DNA of 64,000 nt from Sphingobacterium sp. xlx-96 (GCF_011007365.1 NZ_WFKM01000011.1:124001-188000); one strand, 5' to 3'. Positions 27,183 through 36,320 are shown, counted from the first letter of the stretch. The notes: generated by a model from the sequence alone, not told the origin. Program-made: numbers and translations.

Positions 27183-28241
27183 TTACGCTATCGAAATGGT
27201 ATTGTCCAGGTAAATATCTTGAATGGCTCTAAGTAGCTCCACACCTTCGGTAAACGGGCGTTGGAAAGCCTTTCTTCCCAGTATTAGACCTGTACCTCCA
27301 GCTCGTTTGTTTATTATTGCCGTTCTAATGGCTTCAGTAAGATCACTGGCTCCTTTTGACTCACCTCCCGAATTAATCAGGCCAATTCTACCCATAAAAC
27401 AATTTGCAACCTGATAACGACACAGATCAATAGGGTGCATAGAACAGAGATCAGAGTACATCTTTGGATCATTTTTTGCAAAATTGATCGCAGTAAATCC
27501 ACCATTGTTTACCGGAAGTTTTTGCTTAATAATATCTGCCTGTATATTAACACCTAAATAGTTGGCCTGGCCTGTAATATCTGCAGCAACTTCATAGTTA
27601 ATAGCGTCCTTTATAAAACTATTATTACGGGCATAACACCATAAAATACAAGGCATTCCTAACTCATGAGCACTTTCAAATGCTTCTGCCACTTCCATAA
27701 TCTGCCTGTCCGAATTTTTTGAACCAAAGTAAATGGTGGCACCTATAGCTGTAGCCCCCAGATTCCAGGCTTCTTTAATACTCCCAAACATGATTTGGTC
27801 ATATTTTGTTGGGTAAGTAAGTAGCTCGTTATGATTTATTTTTACGATAAATGGAATTTTATGTGCATATTTTCGAGACATGACCGCAAGGTTACCAAAC
27901 GTTGTAGCGATAGCATTACACCCTCCTTCAATAGCCAGTTTTATGATATTTTCGGGATCAAAATAGAGCGGATTTTGAGCAAATGAAGCACCTGCAGTAT
28001 GCTCTATTCCCTGGTCTATAGGTAATATTGATAAATACCCTGTATTTTTTAGACGGCCATGTTGATAGAGCGCAGCAAAGTTTTTAAGCACCTGCGCACT
28101 TCGGTTACTTTGCTGAAATATATCATCTATAAATTTTGGAGAGGGCAGGTGCAGTTGCTCCTTGTCAATTTTGGGGTTGCTAAAGTTGAGAAGATTTTCC
28201 CCTTCCGAACCCAAATCTAATAAAATGCTCTTGTAGTTCAT
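27183..28241 (-). CDS. fbaB: class I fructose-bisphosphate aldolase (DhnA/FbaB type)
   Basis: It cleaves fructose-1,6-bisphosphate to dihydroxyacetone phosphate and glyceraldehyde-3-phosphate (glycolysis/gluconeogenesis) in the cytoplasm, through a lysine Schiff base rather than a metal. The 352-residue length fits the archaeal/FbaB-type class I family. Recognisable segments are 'YLSILPIDQGIEHTAGASFA', 'GCNAIATTFGNLAVMSRKYA' and 'PFIVKINHNELLTYPTKYDQ'. The phosphate-binding end has 'LINSGGESKG' and 'GGTGLILGRKAFQRPF'. The start at 28241 is supported by full family length. It is a single gene, convergent with the TPR gene, with no visible operon partner. Confidence 0.93.
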   Translation of the reverse strand: MNYKSILLDLGSEGENLLNFSNPKIDKEQLHLPSPKFIDDIFQQSNRSAQVLKNFAALYQHGRLKNTGYLSILPIDQGIEHTAGASFAQNPLYFDPENIIKLAIEGGCNAIATTFGNLAVMSRKYAHKIPFIVKINHNELLTYPTKYDQIMFGSIKEAWNLGATAIGATIYFGSKNSDRQIMEVAEAFESAHELGMPCILWCYARNNSFIKDAINYEVAADITGQANYLGVNIQADIIKQKLPVNNGGFTAINFAKNDPKMYSDLCSMHPIDLCRYQVANCFMGRIGLINSGGESKGASDLTEAIRTAIINKRAGGTGLILGRKAFQRPFTEGVELLRAIQDIYLDNTISIA

Positions 28242-28520
28242 GTGGTGATGGTATATTAGCTATAATCTACATATTGATGATCGGTAGTTACATGTTTTTT
28301 ACGTTATCTAAAGTTAATTATATATTTTGACAGCATCATGTTTTTAACACATTAGTTTTAAAGCAAATAGGCAAGTCAGGATATCAGCAAACACATCACC
28401 GCCCTGCATTCCCCAATTCAGTGCAAGAAGCACATTGTCTCCGGTAATGACCTGCATTCAAATATTTCGTAAAGCAGGAAAGGAAAACAATTATGGTAAA
28501 ATTCAAACCGATGTAGACAA

Positions 28521-28874
28521 TTAAAGCACTTTGTGTTTCTCGCCCCACTTTTTAAGTTCTTTGATAATTGGTTTCAATTCGTAGCCTATTTGAGTAAGTT
28601 CATATTCTACCCGGGCAGGCACTTCTGCGTAAACCGTTCGTTGTACTATCTTGTTTTCTTCCAGCTTTCGAAGTTGCATTGTGAGCATACGTTCTGTAAT
28701 ATTAGGCAGACATTTTTTTAGTTCCCCAAAACGGAGTTTACCGTCTATTAGGTAACAGCAGATAGCTAAAGTCCATTGTCCACCGATTATGTTGGAAGCG
28801 TACACTTCTAAACAATCCTTAGCTAAAGCCTGTTTGTTCATGAAGTTTGTAGAAGTTTCTTTTATTTTGGTCAT
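28521..28874 (-). CDS. HxlR-family transcriptional regulator
   Basis: The ~117-residue winged-helix protein has the full HxlR pattern: 'GGQWTLAICCYLIDGKLRFG' (helix 1/2), 'LKKCLPNITERMLTMQLRKL' (recognition helix), and the wing 'RTVYAEVPARVEYELTQIG'. HxlR regulators often sense electrophiles or redox stress, some through an N-terminal Cys; here 'KDCLEVYA' carries that conserved Cys. It is transcribed divergently from an NAD(P)H oxidoreductase that is its likely target. ATG at codon 12 (MNKQALAKDC) is an equally good start. Confidence 0.9.
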   Translation of the reverse strand: MTKIKETSTNFMNKQALAKDCLEVYASNIIGGQWTLAICCYLIDGKLRFGELKKCLPNITERMLTMQLRKLEENKIVQRTVYAEVPARVEYELTQIGYELKPIIKELKKWGEKHKVL

Positions 28875-28971
28875 TGCTTACATTTTTTATAGTACCGTAC
28901 AATTGGAGCCATACAGTTAGAATTATTTTTTGACAGTTACCTTTGTACAGTGATTTTAGTATAAATGATAT
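28875..28971. promoter_or_regulatory. divergent control region of the HxlR regulator and oxidoreductase
   Basis: For the + strand gene, TACCTTTG (28938-28945) fits the Bacteroidota -7 consensus TAnnTTTG. The palindrome TGTACA overlaps its end (28944-28949). A GTACCGTAC element lies near the regulator start. Together these are plausible HxlR operator half-sites, but no pair is clean enough to be sure. No -33 TTTG is seen at the usual distance. Confidence 0.4.
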
Positions 28972-29502
28972 ATGCGAACATTAATAGTTGTTATTCATCC
29001 GAATATAGAGAGTTCCGTCGTGAATAAAAAATGGATAGAAGAGATAAAAAGTCATCCCGACAAATACCAACTTCATGAGTTGCACAAGGTTTATTCCGAA
29101 GAAAAAATTGATGTACAGGCAGAACAAAAACTCATAGAACAGTACGATAAGATTGTATTTCAGTTTCCTTTTTATTGGTTTAATTGTCCGCCGTTATTCA
29201 AAAAATGGCTGGATGAAGTCTTAACCTATGGTTGGGCCTACGGTAGCAAAAGCGGTTATAAGATTAAGGGAAAGAAAATAACGTTAGCCGTTTCAGTAGG
29301 AATTGATGAGCACGAATATAATTCAAATAAAAAATATAAATATACTTTGAGTGAATTACTCCGTCCTTTTGAGCTAACTTTTGAATATGTAAAAGCGGAT
29401 TATAGACCCTTCTTTGCTTACTATGGAATAGAGTTGGACAGTACAGAAGAATGGATTGAAAGCAGTATATCCTCTTATTTGGACTTTTTAAAAAAATTCT
29501 GA
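28972..29502 (+). CDS. NAD(P)H-dependent oxidoreductase, flavodoxin-like (MdaB/KefF/NQO1 type)
   Basis: The 176-residue protein has a flavodoxin-like fold for reducing quinones or other electrophiles with NAD(P)H and FMN/FAD. Markers are the first strand and loop 'TLIVVIHPNIESSVVNKKW', the central 'YDKIVFQFPFYWFNCPPLFK' with 'WLDEVLTYGWAYG', and 'KKITLAVSVGIDEHEY'. The divergent HxlR gene next door suggests induction by a toxic compound. It is a likely quinone/electrophile detoxification enzyme. A second member of the same superfamily lies at 62.7 kb. Confidence 0.9.
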   Translation: MRTLIVVIHPNIESSVVNKKWIEEIKSHPDKYQLHELHKVYSEEKIDVQAEQKLIEQYDKIVFQFPFYWFNCPPLFKKWLDEVLTYGWAYGSKSGYKIKGKKITLAVSVGIDEHEYNSNKKYKYTLSELLRPFELTFEYVKADYRPFFAYYGIELDSTEEWIESSISSYLDFLKKF

Positions 29503-29610
29503 GTTTACAACAAGATAAGAGCTATTCCCCTATTCTTTTACACGGTAGGGGGGGGCGCGAAATTACTACTCAGCTGTCACGGCGGCTGTATTTTATTGTT
29601 ATGTGGGGTG

Positions 29611-30075
29611 TTATAAAATTTTCCTAATCAATGAAATCTGTCCTAAGTGATAGTAACTATGTTCAATAACGCCCTCAATATTACGCAATAACGTTCCATA
29701 CTTTGCGTCAATAAAAGGCTTGTCGAAAACACCATCTTCCAATAGTTCGATGTTGTTGGCAAAATTTTCAGCGTTGTCTAAAAACTTAGCCACTAATTTA
29801 TTCCAATCCATTTCAGAAGTGATCGGCGGAAGATCAAAACTGTATTTATCACTAATTTCCAGTTTTCCACTTTCAAGGGCAGTTAAAAGACCCTCCAAGT
29901 AATAGTTTACGTGGTAGGTCAAAGCAGCAATAGTATTCAGATCTCCAATTTTTCGAATGGCCTGTTGCCAATTTAATCCCTCTATTTGTTCTCTATAGTT
30001 TGTATTAGCGATCCAATGGCCGTTTAGCAAGACTTCTCTCAGTCGGTTTGCCATAAATAGATTTCTTGTCATCAT
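29611..30075 (-). CDS. DinB-like four-helix protein
   Basis: The 154-residue protein fits the DinB/YfiT-like four-helix bundle with a three-histidine metal site. Candidate ligands are His in 'ALTYHVNYYLEGLL' and the two His in 'GVIEHSYYHLGQISLIRKI', which sit where DinB ligands do. The physiological reaction of most DinB-like proteins is unknown; some are thiol-dependent transferases. It stands alone, downstream of the histidine kinase on the same strand with a 70-nt gap. The start could be Met 2 or Met 8 (MANRLREVLL). Confidence 0.8.
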   Translation of the reverse strand: MMTRNLFMANRLREVLLNGHWIANTNYREQIEGLNWQQAIRKIGDLNTIAALTYHVNYYLEGLLTALESGKLEISDKYSFDLPPITSEMDWNKLVAKFLDNAENFANNIELLEDGVFDKPFIDAKYGTLLRNIEGVIEHSYYHLGQISLIRKIL

Positions 30076-30145
30076 AATCTTATTATTGATTTATAGTTAT
30101 TTAACATCTGGAATATAATGGTAAATATAGCCATCTTACAGCAAT

Positions 30146-31045
30146 TCAACAACAAGAAGCCATCTCGCAAGCATCATTAGGAAAAATAATTGTAACGGCA
30201 ATACCCTTTCCTATCTTGTTCTCAAAATGTATAATACCACCTATCCTTTTGAATAGATCTTTACAAAGAGAAATTCCAAGACCGGTCCCCTCACTGTTAG
30301 CCATTTTCCTTCGTTCCCAACTTTTTCCATAGTTAAGATTTTTAATAGTATGCTCTGCCAGCTCTTCACTTTCATTCGATATGATAACACAGCATTCTCC
30401 ACTTTCTTTCTTGATGTAATCCACAGAAATAACACCTTCAGGCCGACCATATTTGATTGCGTTACTGATCACATTTCTAATAACAAAAGTAAAAATAGGT
30501 TTGTTTATATTTAAATAGGAGTTTTGATCAATATTATTGAAGACCTTTTTTCCTTGCTTTTCAATATCGTAGCTGAACTGATTCAAGAGCTTGCCTATTT
30601 CAACGTTCAAGTTTAAAACAGCTTTGTTTTCAATAGTATCCCGAAGCTGAGATTCCGTCCAAAGTAAAACTTCATCGAGCATAACTCTGGATTTCCCAAC
30701 CTCTTGTCTTAAGGTTTCAAAAAATGCTTCCAACTCCCTTCTGCCCATCAACAATAAGTCTTCAAATTTTAATAATGATTCAATTGACGCAAAAGGAGCT
30801 CTTAGATCATGAGAAGCTATAGACAGTACTTTAGTTTTGAAATTTTCCGCGGCTTTAAGTTCCTCAACATATTTTCTGATAGCTAAAGACTGTTTAACAA
30901 GTTCAGCATTTGCTTCTTCCAGCTTTATTTTTTCAGCTTTCAATACGCTGTTTTTTTTCACCAATAAATAGGCTAAAATGACGATTATTGTTTTACTTAC
31001 GACAATTCCAGCAAGCAAAATATTGATTATTGTTTCGGATTCCAA
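30146..31045 (-). CDS. membrane sensor histidine kinase (orphan)
   Basis: An N-terminal TM helix (about residues 7-30) and a coiled coil (31-70) lead to the HisKA box 'SIASHDLRAPFASIE', whose phospho-acceptor is about His 79. The ATPase domain has the N-box 'FVIRNVISNAIKYG' and the G-box 'GTGLGISLCKDLF'. There is only a minimal periplasmic part, so sensing may occur in the membrane. No response regulator lies beside it. The C-terminus 'NDACEMASCC' carries three cysteines, which is unusual for this family. Confidence 0.88.
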   Translation of the reverse strand: MESETIINILLAGIVVSKTIIVILAYLLVKKNSVLKAEKIKLEEANAELVKQSLAIRKYVEELKAAENFKTKVLSIASHDLRAPFASIESLLKFEDLLLMGRRELEAFFETLRQEVGKSRVMLDEVLLWTESQLRDTIENKAVLNLNVEIGKLLNQFSYDIEKQGKKVFNNIDQNSYLNINKPIFTFVIRNVISNAIKYGRPEGVISVDYIKKESGECCVIISNESEELAEHTIKNLNYGKSWERRKMANSEGTGLGISLCKDLFKRIGGIIHFENKIGKGIAVTIIFPNDACEMASCC

Positions 31046-31314
31046 GGTAATTAATTACTAAAATAAAATAGTCTGATATAATTTGAGTCCCAAATTTAGG
31101 TAAAAAGTGTGACTGAAAAGACAGTTAGCATCACAAAAACAAACAACCATAAGTTACTTAAAGCTCGATAGGATTTATGCTTTAAAAACTCGTTTTCGAG
31201 GATGGGTAGTTTTTCATTTCAACCCATTTCTAGTGTATATCTTGAAGAAGATATGTAAACTTGTTATTGAGAGCTCTACTTCCTCCGGATATTAGCCTAA
31301 TCGCCAAAAATGTG

Positions 31315-32262
31315 CTAAGATTTACCCGAATTAAAAGAGTGCCTAAACTCCAATGGAGAAACCGAAGTGCGGTTTTTGAACAGGCGATGAAACGACTGTG
31401 AATGCTCAAAACCCAACTGATAGGCTATTTCAGATACCGACATTGAGGTAGCGGATAAGAGTTCTTTCGCTTTTTCTATCAACCTGTTTTGAATATGTTG
31501 CTGTGTGGTTTGTCCTGTATGAACACGGAGCAGATCACTCAAATAATTGGGGCTTAAATGCAGTTCACCGGCCACGAACTGAACGGTAGGAATGCCTTTT
31601 TCAGCCAATCTTTCAGTTCTAAAATACGCATCCAGCAAGTCTTCCAACTTCGTGAGCAAATCGTTATTGGCTTTCTTCCTTGTCAGAAACTGGCGGTTGT
31701 AAAAACGGTCACAATATTTTAAGAGCAAATCCATATTGGAGATCAGCAAGTCCTGTGTAAAGCCATCCATATTACCGGTTATCTCCCTGTCCATATTTTC
31801 TATAATCTGCATTATAGCTTTTTCTTCTTTAACAGCAAGGTGAAGAGCTTCATTGGTGGCATAAGAAAAGTACCCATAGTCCTTAATTTCCGAAGCTAAG
31901 GGATAACCGTGAAGAAAATCGGGATGTACAACCAAAACAAAGCCCTTTACTCCATTGAGCAGCACATCTTCAAATTGCAATACCTGGTGCGGAGCAATAA
32001 AATACATAATACCATCATCGAAATCATAATATTGCTGACCATATTTGCATTTACCGCCTGCACAATCCTTTTTTAAGGCAACCACATAAAAATCTGTGGT
32101 AACTGCACTTAAAATGGTTTTCGGCGCCAGTTTTACATCATCGAAATCAAATACACTAATCAGGGGATTGGACGGTTTCGTCAATCCCAAAAACTGATGT
32201 AATGCACTTATCGACGAAACTTTTGCCGGGGCTTTCATTTGTTGATCTTCAGATTTATACAT
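31315..32262 (-). CDS. AraC-family transcriptional regulator
   Basis: The N-terminal ~190 residues form a cupin-like sensing part ('MYFIAPHQVLQFEDVLL'). The last ~100 residues contain the two helix-turn-helix motifs of AraC proteins: 'FVAGELHLSPNYLSDLLRVH' and 'SVSEIAYQLGFEHSQSFHRL', followed by FKNRTSVSPLEFR. It lies 16 nt after an NAD-dependent epimerase gene on the same strand and probably controls that operon. 'KKDCAGGKCKYGQ' in the sensor part has a CxxxxC pair, which might be redox-active. Codon 9 (MKAPAKVSS) is an alternative start. Confidence 0.9.
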   Translation of the reverse strand: MYKSEDQQMKAPAKVSSISALHQFLGLTKPSNPLISVFDFDDVKLAPKTILSAVTTDFYVVALKKDCAGGKCKYGQQYYDFDDGIMYFIAPHQVLQFEDVLLNGVKGFVLVVHPDFLHGYPLASEIKDYGYFSYATNEALHLAVKEEKAIMQIIENMDREITGNMDGFTQDLLISNMDLLLKYCDRFYNRQFLTRKKANNDLLTKLEDLLDAYFRTERLAEKGIPTVQFVAGELHLSPNYLSDLLRVHTGQTTQQHIQNRLIEKAKELLSATSMSVSEIAYQLGFEHSQSFHRLFKNRTSVSPLEFRHSFNSGKS

Positions 32263-32278
32263 CGCTAAATTATCACTT

Positions 32279-33220
32279 TTATTTTTGTAATGAAAGCTGT
32301 TCGTTCTTAATCTGTTCTATACCTTCCCTGTAAGTAGTCACCACAAAATTAGGAAAACGATTTCTGAATTTTGTATCCTCAAACACATTGTCGTGTTCAT
32401 ATCTTGGCAACAACTCCAGCAGTTCCTTTACCCTTTTATTGAAAAGTGATCCTATCTTAAAAAGGAACTTCGGAACGACGGCGTACTTCAATTCTTTCTT
32501 GTACACAGCTGTAGCCAATTCAACAAGCTCTTTGTAGGTAGGATGGCTATCATCCACAGGCAGATGCCACGTCTGTCCGAAAGCATCGGGCGTATTGCCA
32601 ATTAAAGCAGTTGCCCAGCTCGCATCGGGTGTCCAAATCAAACTTCTTTTTTTGGTATCGCTTAGCGGTACTTTCAATTTTTTGCCCACTTTGATGTTAT
32701 CGAAAAGTAAGGTATTGGTAATGCTCTGCGTTTTACCGGGACCGTAAAACTCCGGCGCACGGCAAATTACGGCTTCCAGCCCGCCAGTCTGCATTTCCCT
32801 TAAAACCATTTCCGCCATCGTCTTTCTTACTTTACCTTTCCTGCCCACCGGAGCGAAAGGCGTTAGTTCCGTAAGTACACGGTCATCCTGCGGGTACATA
32901 TAAGTATTGTCAAAGAATACCAGTTTTGCACCATTGATTTTACAGGCATCAATCACGTTTTGGATAATCAACGCAAATTGTTGCTCCCATAGATCAGAAT
33001 TTATCGGAAGCCCTAATGTAAAATATGCGATTTCACTGCCTTTTACAGCTTCTATTGCCTGCTCTCGGATGGATAAATCCGCAGAAAAAACGGTGTCGGT
33101 ATCGTTCACTTTCTTGGCATTCCTGCTTACAATCCTGATAGCAGAGGTAAAGTTCCGTTTGAGTACCCTGGCCAGTTCTTCGCCAATCTGTCCGTTGGCT
33201 CCTAATATCGTTTGCATCAT
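32279..33220 (-). CDS. NAD(P)-dependent epimerase/reductase-like protein
   Basis: The Rossmann protein starts with a nucleotide-binding loop 'TILGANGQIGEELARVLK'. The segment 'FDNTYMYPQDDRVLTELTPF' resembles the extended SDR region, but the catalytic YxxxK is not obvious: 'GKVRKTMAEMVLREM' stands where YxxxK is expected, so Tyr appears replaced. 'CRAPEFYGPG' resembles the substrate-side motif of epimerases. An atypical, possibly non-catalytic or reductase-type SDR is likely. Its start overlaps the stop of the DJ-1-like gene (TAATG), so the two are translationally coupled. Confidence 0.8.
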   Translation of the reverse strand: MMQTILGANGQIGEELARVLKRNFTSAIRIVSRNAKKVNDTDTVFSADLSIREQAIEAVKGSEIAYFTLGLPINSDLWEQQFALIIQNVIDACKINGAKLVFFDNTYMYPQDDRVLTELTPFAPVGRKGKVRKTMAEMVLREMQTGGLEAVICRAPEFYGPGKTQSITNTLLFDNIKVGKKLKVPLSDTKKRSLIWTPDASWATALIGNTPDAFGQTWHLPVDDSHPTYKELVELATAVYKKELKYAVVPKFLFKIGSLFNKRVKELLELLPRYEHDNVFEDTKFRNRFPNFVVTTYREGIEQIKNEQLSLQK

Positions 33221-33927
33221 TATTTATTTTGCGTTTGTTTTTCCAGTTCTTTCATGACCACTTTTGCCGTTTCCTTTGAACTGAACGGATTTTGCCCGGT
33301 TATCAGATTTCCGTCCATCACCACTTTTGAAGTCATCGGAATGAATGCTTTCCTGTAATCAGCACCTCTTCCTTTCAGTCCAGCTTCAAGATTAAAGGGG
33401 ACTTCTTTTTTTCTTCGGGCAAGACTTTCTTCAAACCAATTAAAGCCTGTTATCTTCCTGTCTTTAATCAGGAATTCTCCATTGGATAATTTTACATTCA
33501 GCAGTCCACCGACACCGTGGCAAATCGCAACCAGCATTTTACCGCTTTCATACTGCCTTCTGATGATGGTCTGCATGGTCGCATCATTCGGAAAATCATA
33601 CATCGTACCATGTCCACCTGCCAGATACACGCAATCAAATTTTTGCGCAGACACTTCCACTAAACTCTTGCTGTTTTTCAGTAACTCCCGAAAACCAGGA
33701 TCATTCCAATATGATTTAGAAATTTTGTCAAGCGTTAGCGGCTTCAGGCTTTCGGGGTCTATCGGCACATTGCCACCGTTCGGACTGGCAATCGTAATTT
33801 CATATCCCTTTTCCTTTGCTGCGTGGTAGATATGCGTTAATTCGCTTAACCACAAACCCGTTTCGAGGTTGCCGCTCGCATAAGCATTGATGTTTGTCAC
33901 AACGATTAGAATTTTCAACATACTCAT
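33220..33927 (-). CDS. DJ-1/PfpI-superfamily protein (Hsp31-like)
   Basis: The ~235-residue protein belongs to the glutamine-amidotransferase-like DJ-1/PfpI superfamily. 'DCVYLAGGHGTMYDFPND' and the nucleophile elbow 'VAICHGVGGLLN' (Cys, then His) are intact. An Hsp31-type cap segment ('NPFSSKETAKVVMKELEKQ') closes the fold. Family members act as glyoxalase III-like or holdase proteins in carbonyl or heat stress. I preferred ATG 33927 to the upstream ATG 33957, because AACTTTG just downstream of the latter resembles a -7 promoter element. It is the first gene of the operon with the epimerase and AraC regulator. Confidence 0.88.
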   Translation of the reverse strand: MSMLKILIVVTNINAYASGNLETGLWLSELTHIYHAAKEKGYEITIASPNGGNVPIDPESLKPLTLDKISKSYWNDPGFRELLKNSKSLVEVSAQKFDCVYLAGGHGTMYDFPNDATMQTIIRRQYESGKMLVAICHGVGGLLNVKLSNGEFLIKDRKITGFNWFEESLARRKKEVPFNLEAGLKGRGADYRKAFIPMTSKVVMDGNLITGQNPFSSKETAKVVMKELEKQTQNK

Positions 33928-34365
33928 ATTGCTATTATTAATGATACAAAGTTCCAAAAGAAAATTAAAGTTGATGTAGCCGCATCAAGGAAAATTGTAA
34001 CAAAATCTCCGTGCTGCTAATGCTTATCGACATAGAGACAATCACAGCCAGCGACACCGCCTGCCCATTCTTATAGCCACACCACGGCGCAGTTCGATTC
34101 CTCCATTTGTTTCTGCTGCAAATAGATAGTAAATTTCTCATTTATATATTCGGATAAAGTCTATTACCGATAACGCTGTCGTTGAAATACCCCTCTTTCA
34201 GCCAACCTTTAAGTATTTCTAAAACTATTTTTGTCATTAGCTCAAGCTATTCAATAAACACACCTTTACCACTTGATTTTAAAGCAATGCCTTCTTTGAT
34301 TATTTTCATTTTCCAATCCATTTTTTCTATATTTGATATAATATAACCATTAGACAAAGCTAGTT
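33928..34365. other. long intergenic region before the sigma-factor gene
   Basis: Between the divergent DJ-1 operon and the sigma-factor gene there is no intact gene. The right half of the - strand holds one decayed open frame (34142-34321, listed separately). The rest (33960-34140) shows no coding signal that I can support. TATATTTGATATAATATAA just before the sigma gene includes a TAnnTTTG-like element (TATATTTG, 34328-34335). Confidence 0.4.
34142..34321 (-). pseudogene. small decayed open frame with an in-frame stop
   Basis: An ATG at 34321 opens 'MDWKMKIIKEGIALKSSGKG', stops at TAG 34247-34249, then continues in the same frame as 'LELMTKIVLEILKGWLKEGY' to a TAA at 34142. The continuity across one nonsense codon suggests a decayed short gene. 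I cannot name the family. Confidence 0.3.
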
Positions 34366-34968
34366 GTGAATACCTTTACTAAACCAGAAGATTTCTTAAA
34401 TACCCAAAGGGCACTAGACGATAGTGAGCAATACTTGCTTGAGAAGCTGAGGTTAGGAAATAACATGGCGTTTTCTATACTTTATGAGCGGTATTATGCC
34501 CAGCTGTATTTACATGCTTATCAGAAAATAAAGGATAGGGAAGTGGCAAAGGACATCGTGCACGATTTATTTACGTATATCTGGGATAAAAGGGAAAAGT
34601 TTCAAATTAAAGATAGTTTGACAGCGTATTTATATCAATCGGTCAGGAACCGGGTGATTAATTATGTGGCTAATCAGAATGTCAGTTCCAGTTATATTCA
34701 GTCCTTTGGGCAATATCTAAACGCTCCAGCAAACACAACCGATCATTTAGTTCGTGAAAGAGAATTTAAGGCTTTAGTGGAGAAAGAAATTGAGCAATTA
34801 CCACCACAAATCAGGAAAGTTTTTGAACTCAGCAGGAAAGAATACCTCAGTCATAAAGAAATTGCTGAAAAATTAAATCTTACTGAACATACGGTTCGTG
34901 GTTATGTAAAAATAGCCTTAAGAGCCTTGAAACTTAAGTTTGGGAACTTATTTTGGGCTTTTCTTTAG
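34366..34968 (+). CDS. FecI-like ECF sigma-70 factor
   Basis: The 200-residue protein has sigma region 2 ('AFSILYERYYAQLYLHAYQK' to 'LTAYLYQSVRNRVINYV') and region 4 ('LPPQIRKVFELSRKEYLSHK' followed by an HTH, 'EIAEKLNLTEHTVRGYVK'). It would direct RNA polymerase to the SusC/SusD genes downstream when released by the FecR-like partner. The start is GTG 34366; no ATG fits the usual N-terminus of this family. It is followed by the FecR-like gene after 116 nt, a normal sigma/anti-sigma order in Bacteroidota. Confidence 0.93.
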   Translation: MNTFTKPEDFLNTQRALDDSEQYLLEKLRLGNNMAFSILYERYYAQLYLHAYQKIKDREVAKDIVHDLFTYIWDKREKFQIKDSLTAYLYQSVRNRVINYVANQNVSSSYIQSFGQYLNAPANTTDHLVREREFKALVEKEIEQLPPQIRKVFELSRKEYLSHKEIAEKLNLTEHTVRGYVKIALRALKLKFGNLFWAFL

Positions 34969-35084
34969 TCTTCTCAACTTCTCTATTTCTAATAGATTAA
35001 AATATTTATCATTTATACCCCCCCATAGCCTCGAGTTAACGGTCATGTAAGTAAGAAAAGGAAAAAGAACCTTTAACGACAACC

Positions 35085-36320
35085 ATGAACGAGAATGTAT
35101 TTAAGGCGAAAGCCATCTTACAAAAATATAAAGAAGGAATTTGTACCCCTGAGGAAAAAGCCTGGGTGGAAGATTGGTACCTTCAAATGAATACAGAAGG
35201 GGACAAACTGACGGAAGAAAACCTAAAAACTGACCTTTTTGACCTACATTCTCGAATAGGAACCATTCCCCATGAAAAACAAAAAATCACGCATCATAAA
35301 CAATTTACAGTCGTAGCCGCTGCTTGCTTGATCATTGCCCTAAGCTTCGCACTCTATTTTTATTCAAAAAAAGAAAAGCTGAGCTTCAGCGACAATAAGA
35401 ATAAAGACCTGATCAGCCTAGATGTTAAGCCAGGCGGTAACCGTGCTATTCTAACCCTCGCCGACGGTAGCGCCATTAACCTAAGTGATGAGCAAATAGG
35501 AATCATCATTGGAGCAGACTCAATTTCATATGCAGATGGATCATCTCTTTCTACCATCCAGCGCGATAACGCAGGGTCATTATCCACAAGAAATACGAAT
35601 ACACCGGTACAAACTCTCGCCCTCACAACTCCCAAAGGCGGCCAATACCAAGTCACCTTACCCGACGGATCCAAAGTACGCCTGAACGCTGCCACAACGC
35701 TAAAATACCCCGCCCGTTTTACCGGCAAAGATCGCCGTGTTGAGCTAGAAGGTGAAGCCTACTTTGAAGTAGCTTCAGGGCGCAAGAGAAGGGATGCAAA
35801 ACAAGGGGCACAAGATACGCCCTTCATCGTACAAAGTGTAGGACAGGAAGTGAGAGTCCTTGGGACCCACTTCAACATAAAGGCCTATACCGATGAAAGC
35901 AATATAAAAACAACGCTAGTAGAAGGCGCTGTACAAGTAAGCTCTATTTCACAAATATCATCCCGTAAGACAAGTGATCTTTATGCACCTAACAGCCCAA
36001 TCCTACTTGTTCCGGGTCAAGAGAGCATTAATAAAGACGGGAATATAATAGTACAACCCGCCGACTTCAAAACTTCCCTAGCCTGGGTCAATGATCAAAT
36101 CTACTTTAAAGATGCCCCTATTGAAGACATTCTAAAAGAAGTGAGTCGCTGGTACGACATAGAAGTAGCGTATAAAACAAAACCGACCAAGGAACTCTAT
36201 AGCGGAGGAATAAGCAGAAAGGCAACGTTGTCTTCTTTATTGAAGGTTCTCGAAAAAACGGGGCTACAGTTCACGTTAATAAGAACTACGCAAGGAAATA
36301 AATTGGTTGTTCAACAATAA
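35085..36320 (+). CDS. FecR-like anti-sigma factor with DUF4974 domain
   Basis: The 411-residue inner-membrane protein has a cytoplasmic N-terminal region (residues 1-70), one TM helix ('FTVVAAACLIIALSFALYFY'), and a periplasmic FecR domain. That domain contains 'LTTPKGGQYQVTLPDGSKVR', 'VELEGEAYFEVAS' and 'VRVLGTHFNIKAY'. The C-terminal DUF4974 part has 'FKDAPIEDILKEVSRWYDIE'. It holds the sigma factor inactive until the STN domain of the cognate SusC signals substrate. The order sigma, FecR, SusC, SusD is complete here. Confidence 0.94.
   Translation: MNENVFKAKAILQKYKEGICTPEEKAWVEDWYLQMNTEGDKLTEENLKTDLFDLHSRIGTIPHEKQKITHHKQFTVVAAACLIIALSFALYFYSKKEKLSFSDNKNKDLISLDVKPGGNRAILTLADGSAINLSDEQIGIIIGADSISYADGSSLSTIQRDNAGSLSTRNTNTPVQTLALTTPKGGQYQVTLPDGSKVRLNAATTLKYPARFTGKDRRVELEGEAYFEVASGRKRRDAKQGAQDTPFIVQSVGQEVRVLGTHFNIKAYTDESNIKTTLVEGAVQVSSISQISSRKTSDLYAPNSPILLVPGQESINKDGNIIVQPADFKTSLAWVNDQIYFKDAPIEDILKEVSRWYDIEVAYKTKPTKELYSGGISRKATLSSLLKVLEKTGLQFTLIRTTQGNKLVVQQ

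Noticed and set aside
29541..29560. G-quadruplex or functional G-tract (run of eight G)
   Set aside because: A single G run without further G tracts cannot form an intramolecular quadruplex; probably chance.
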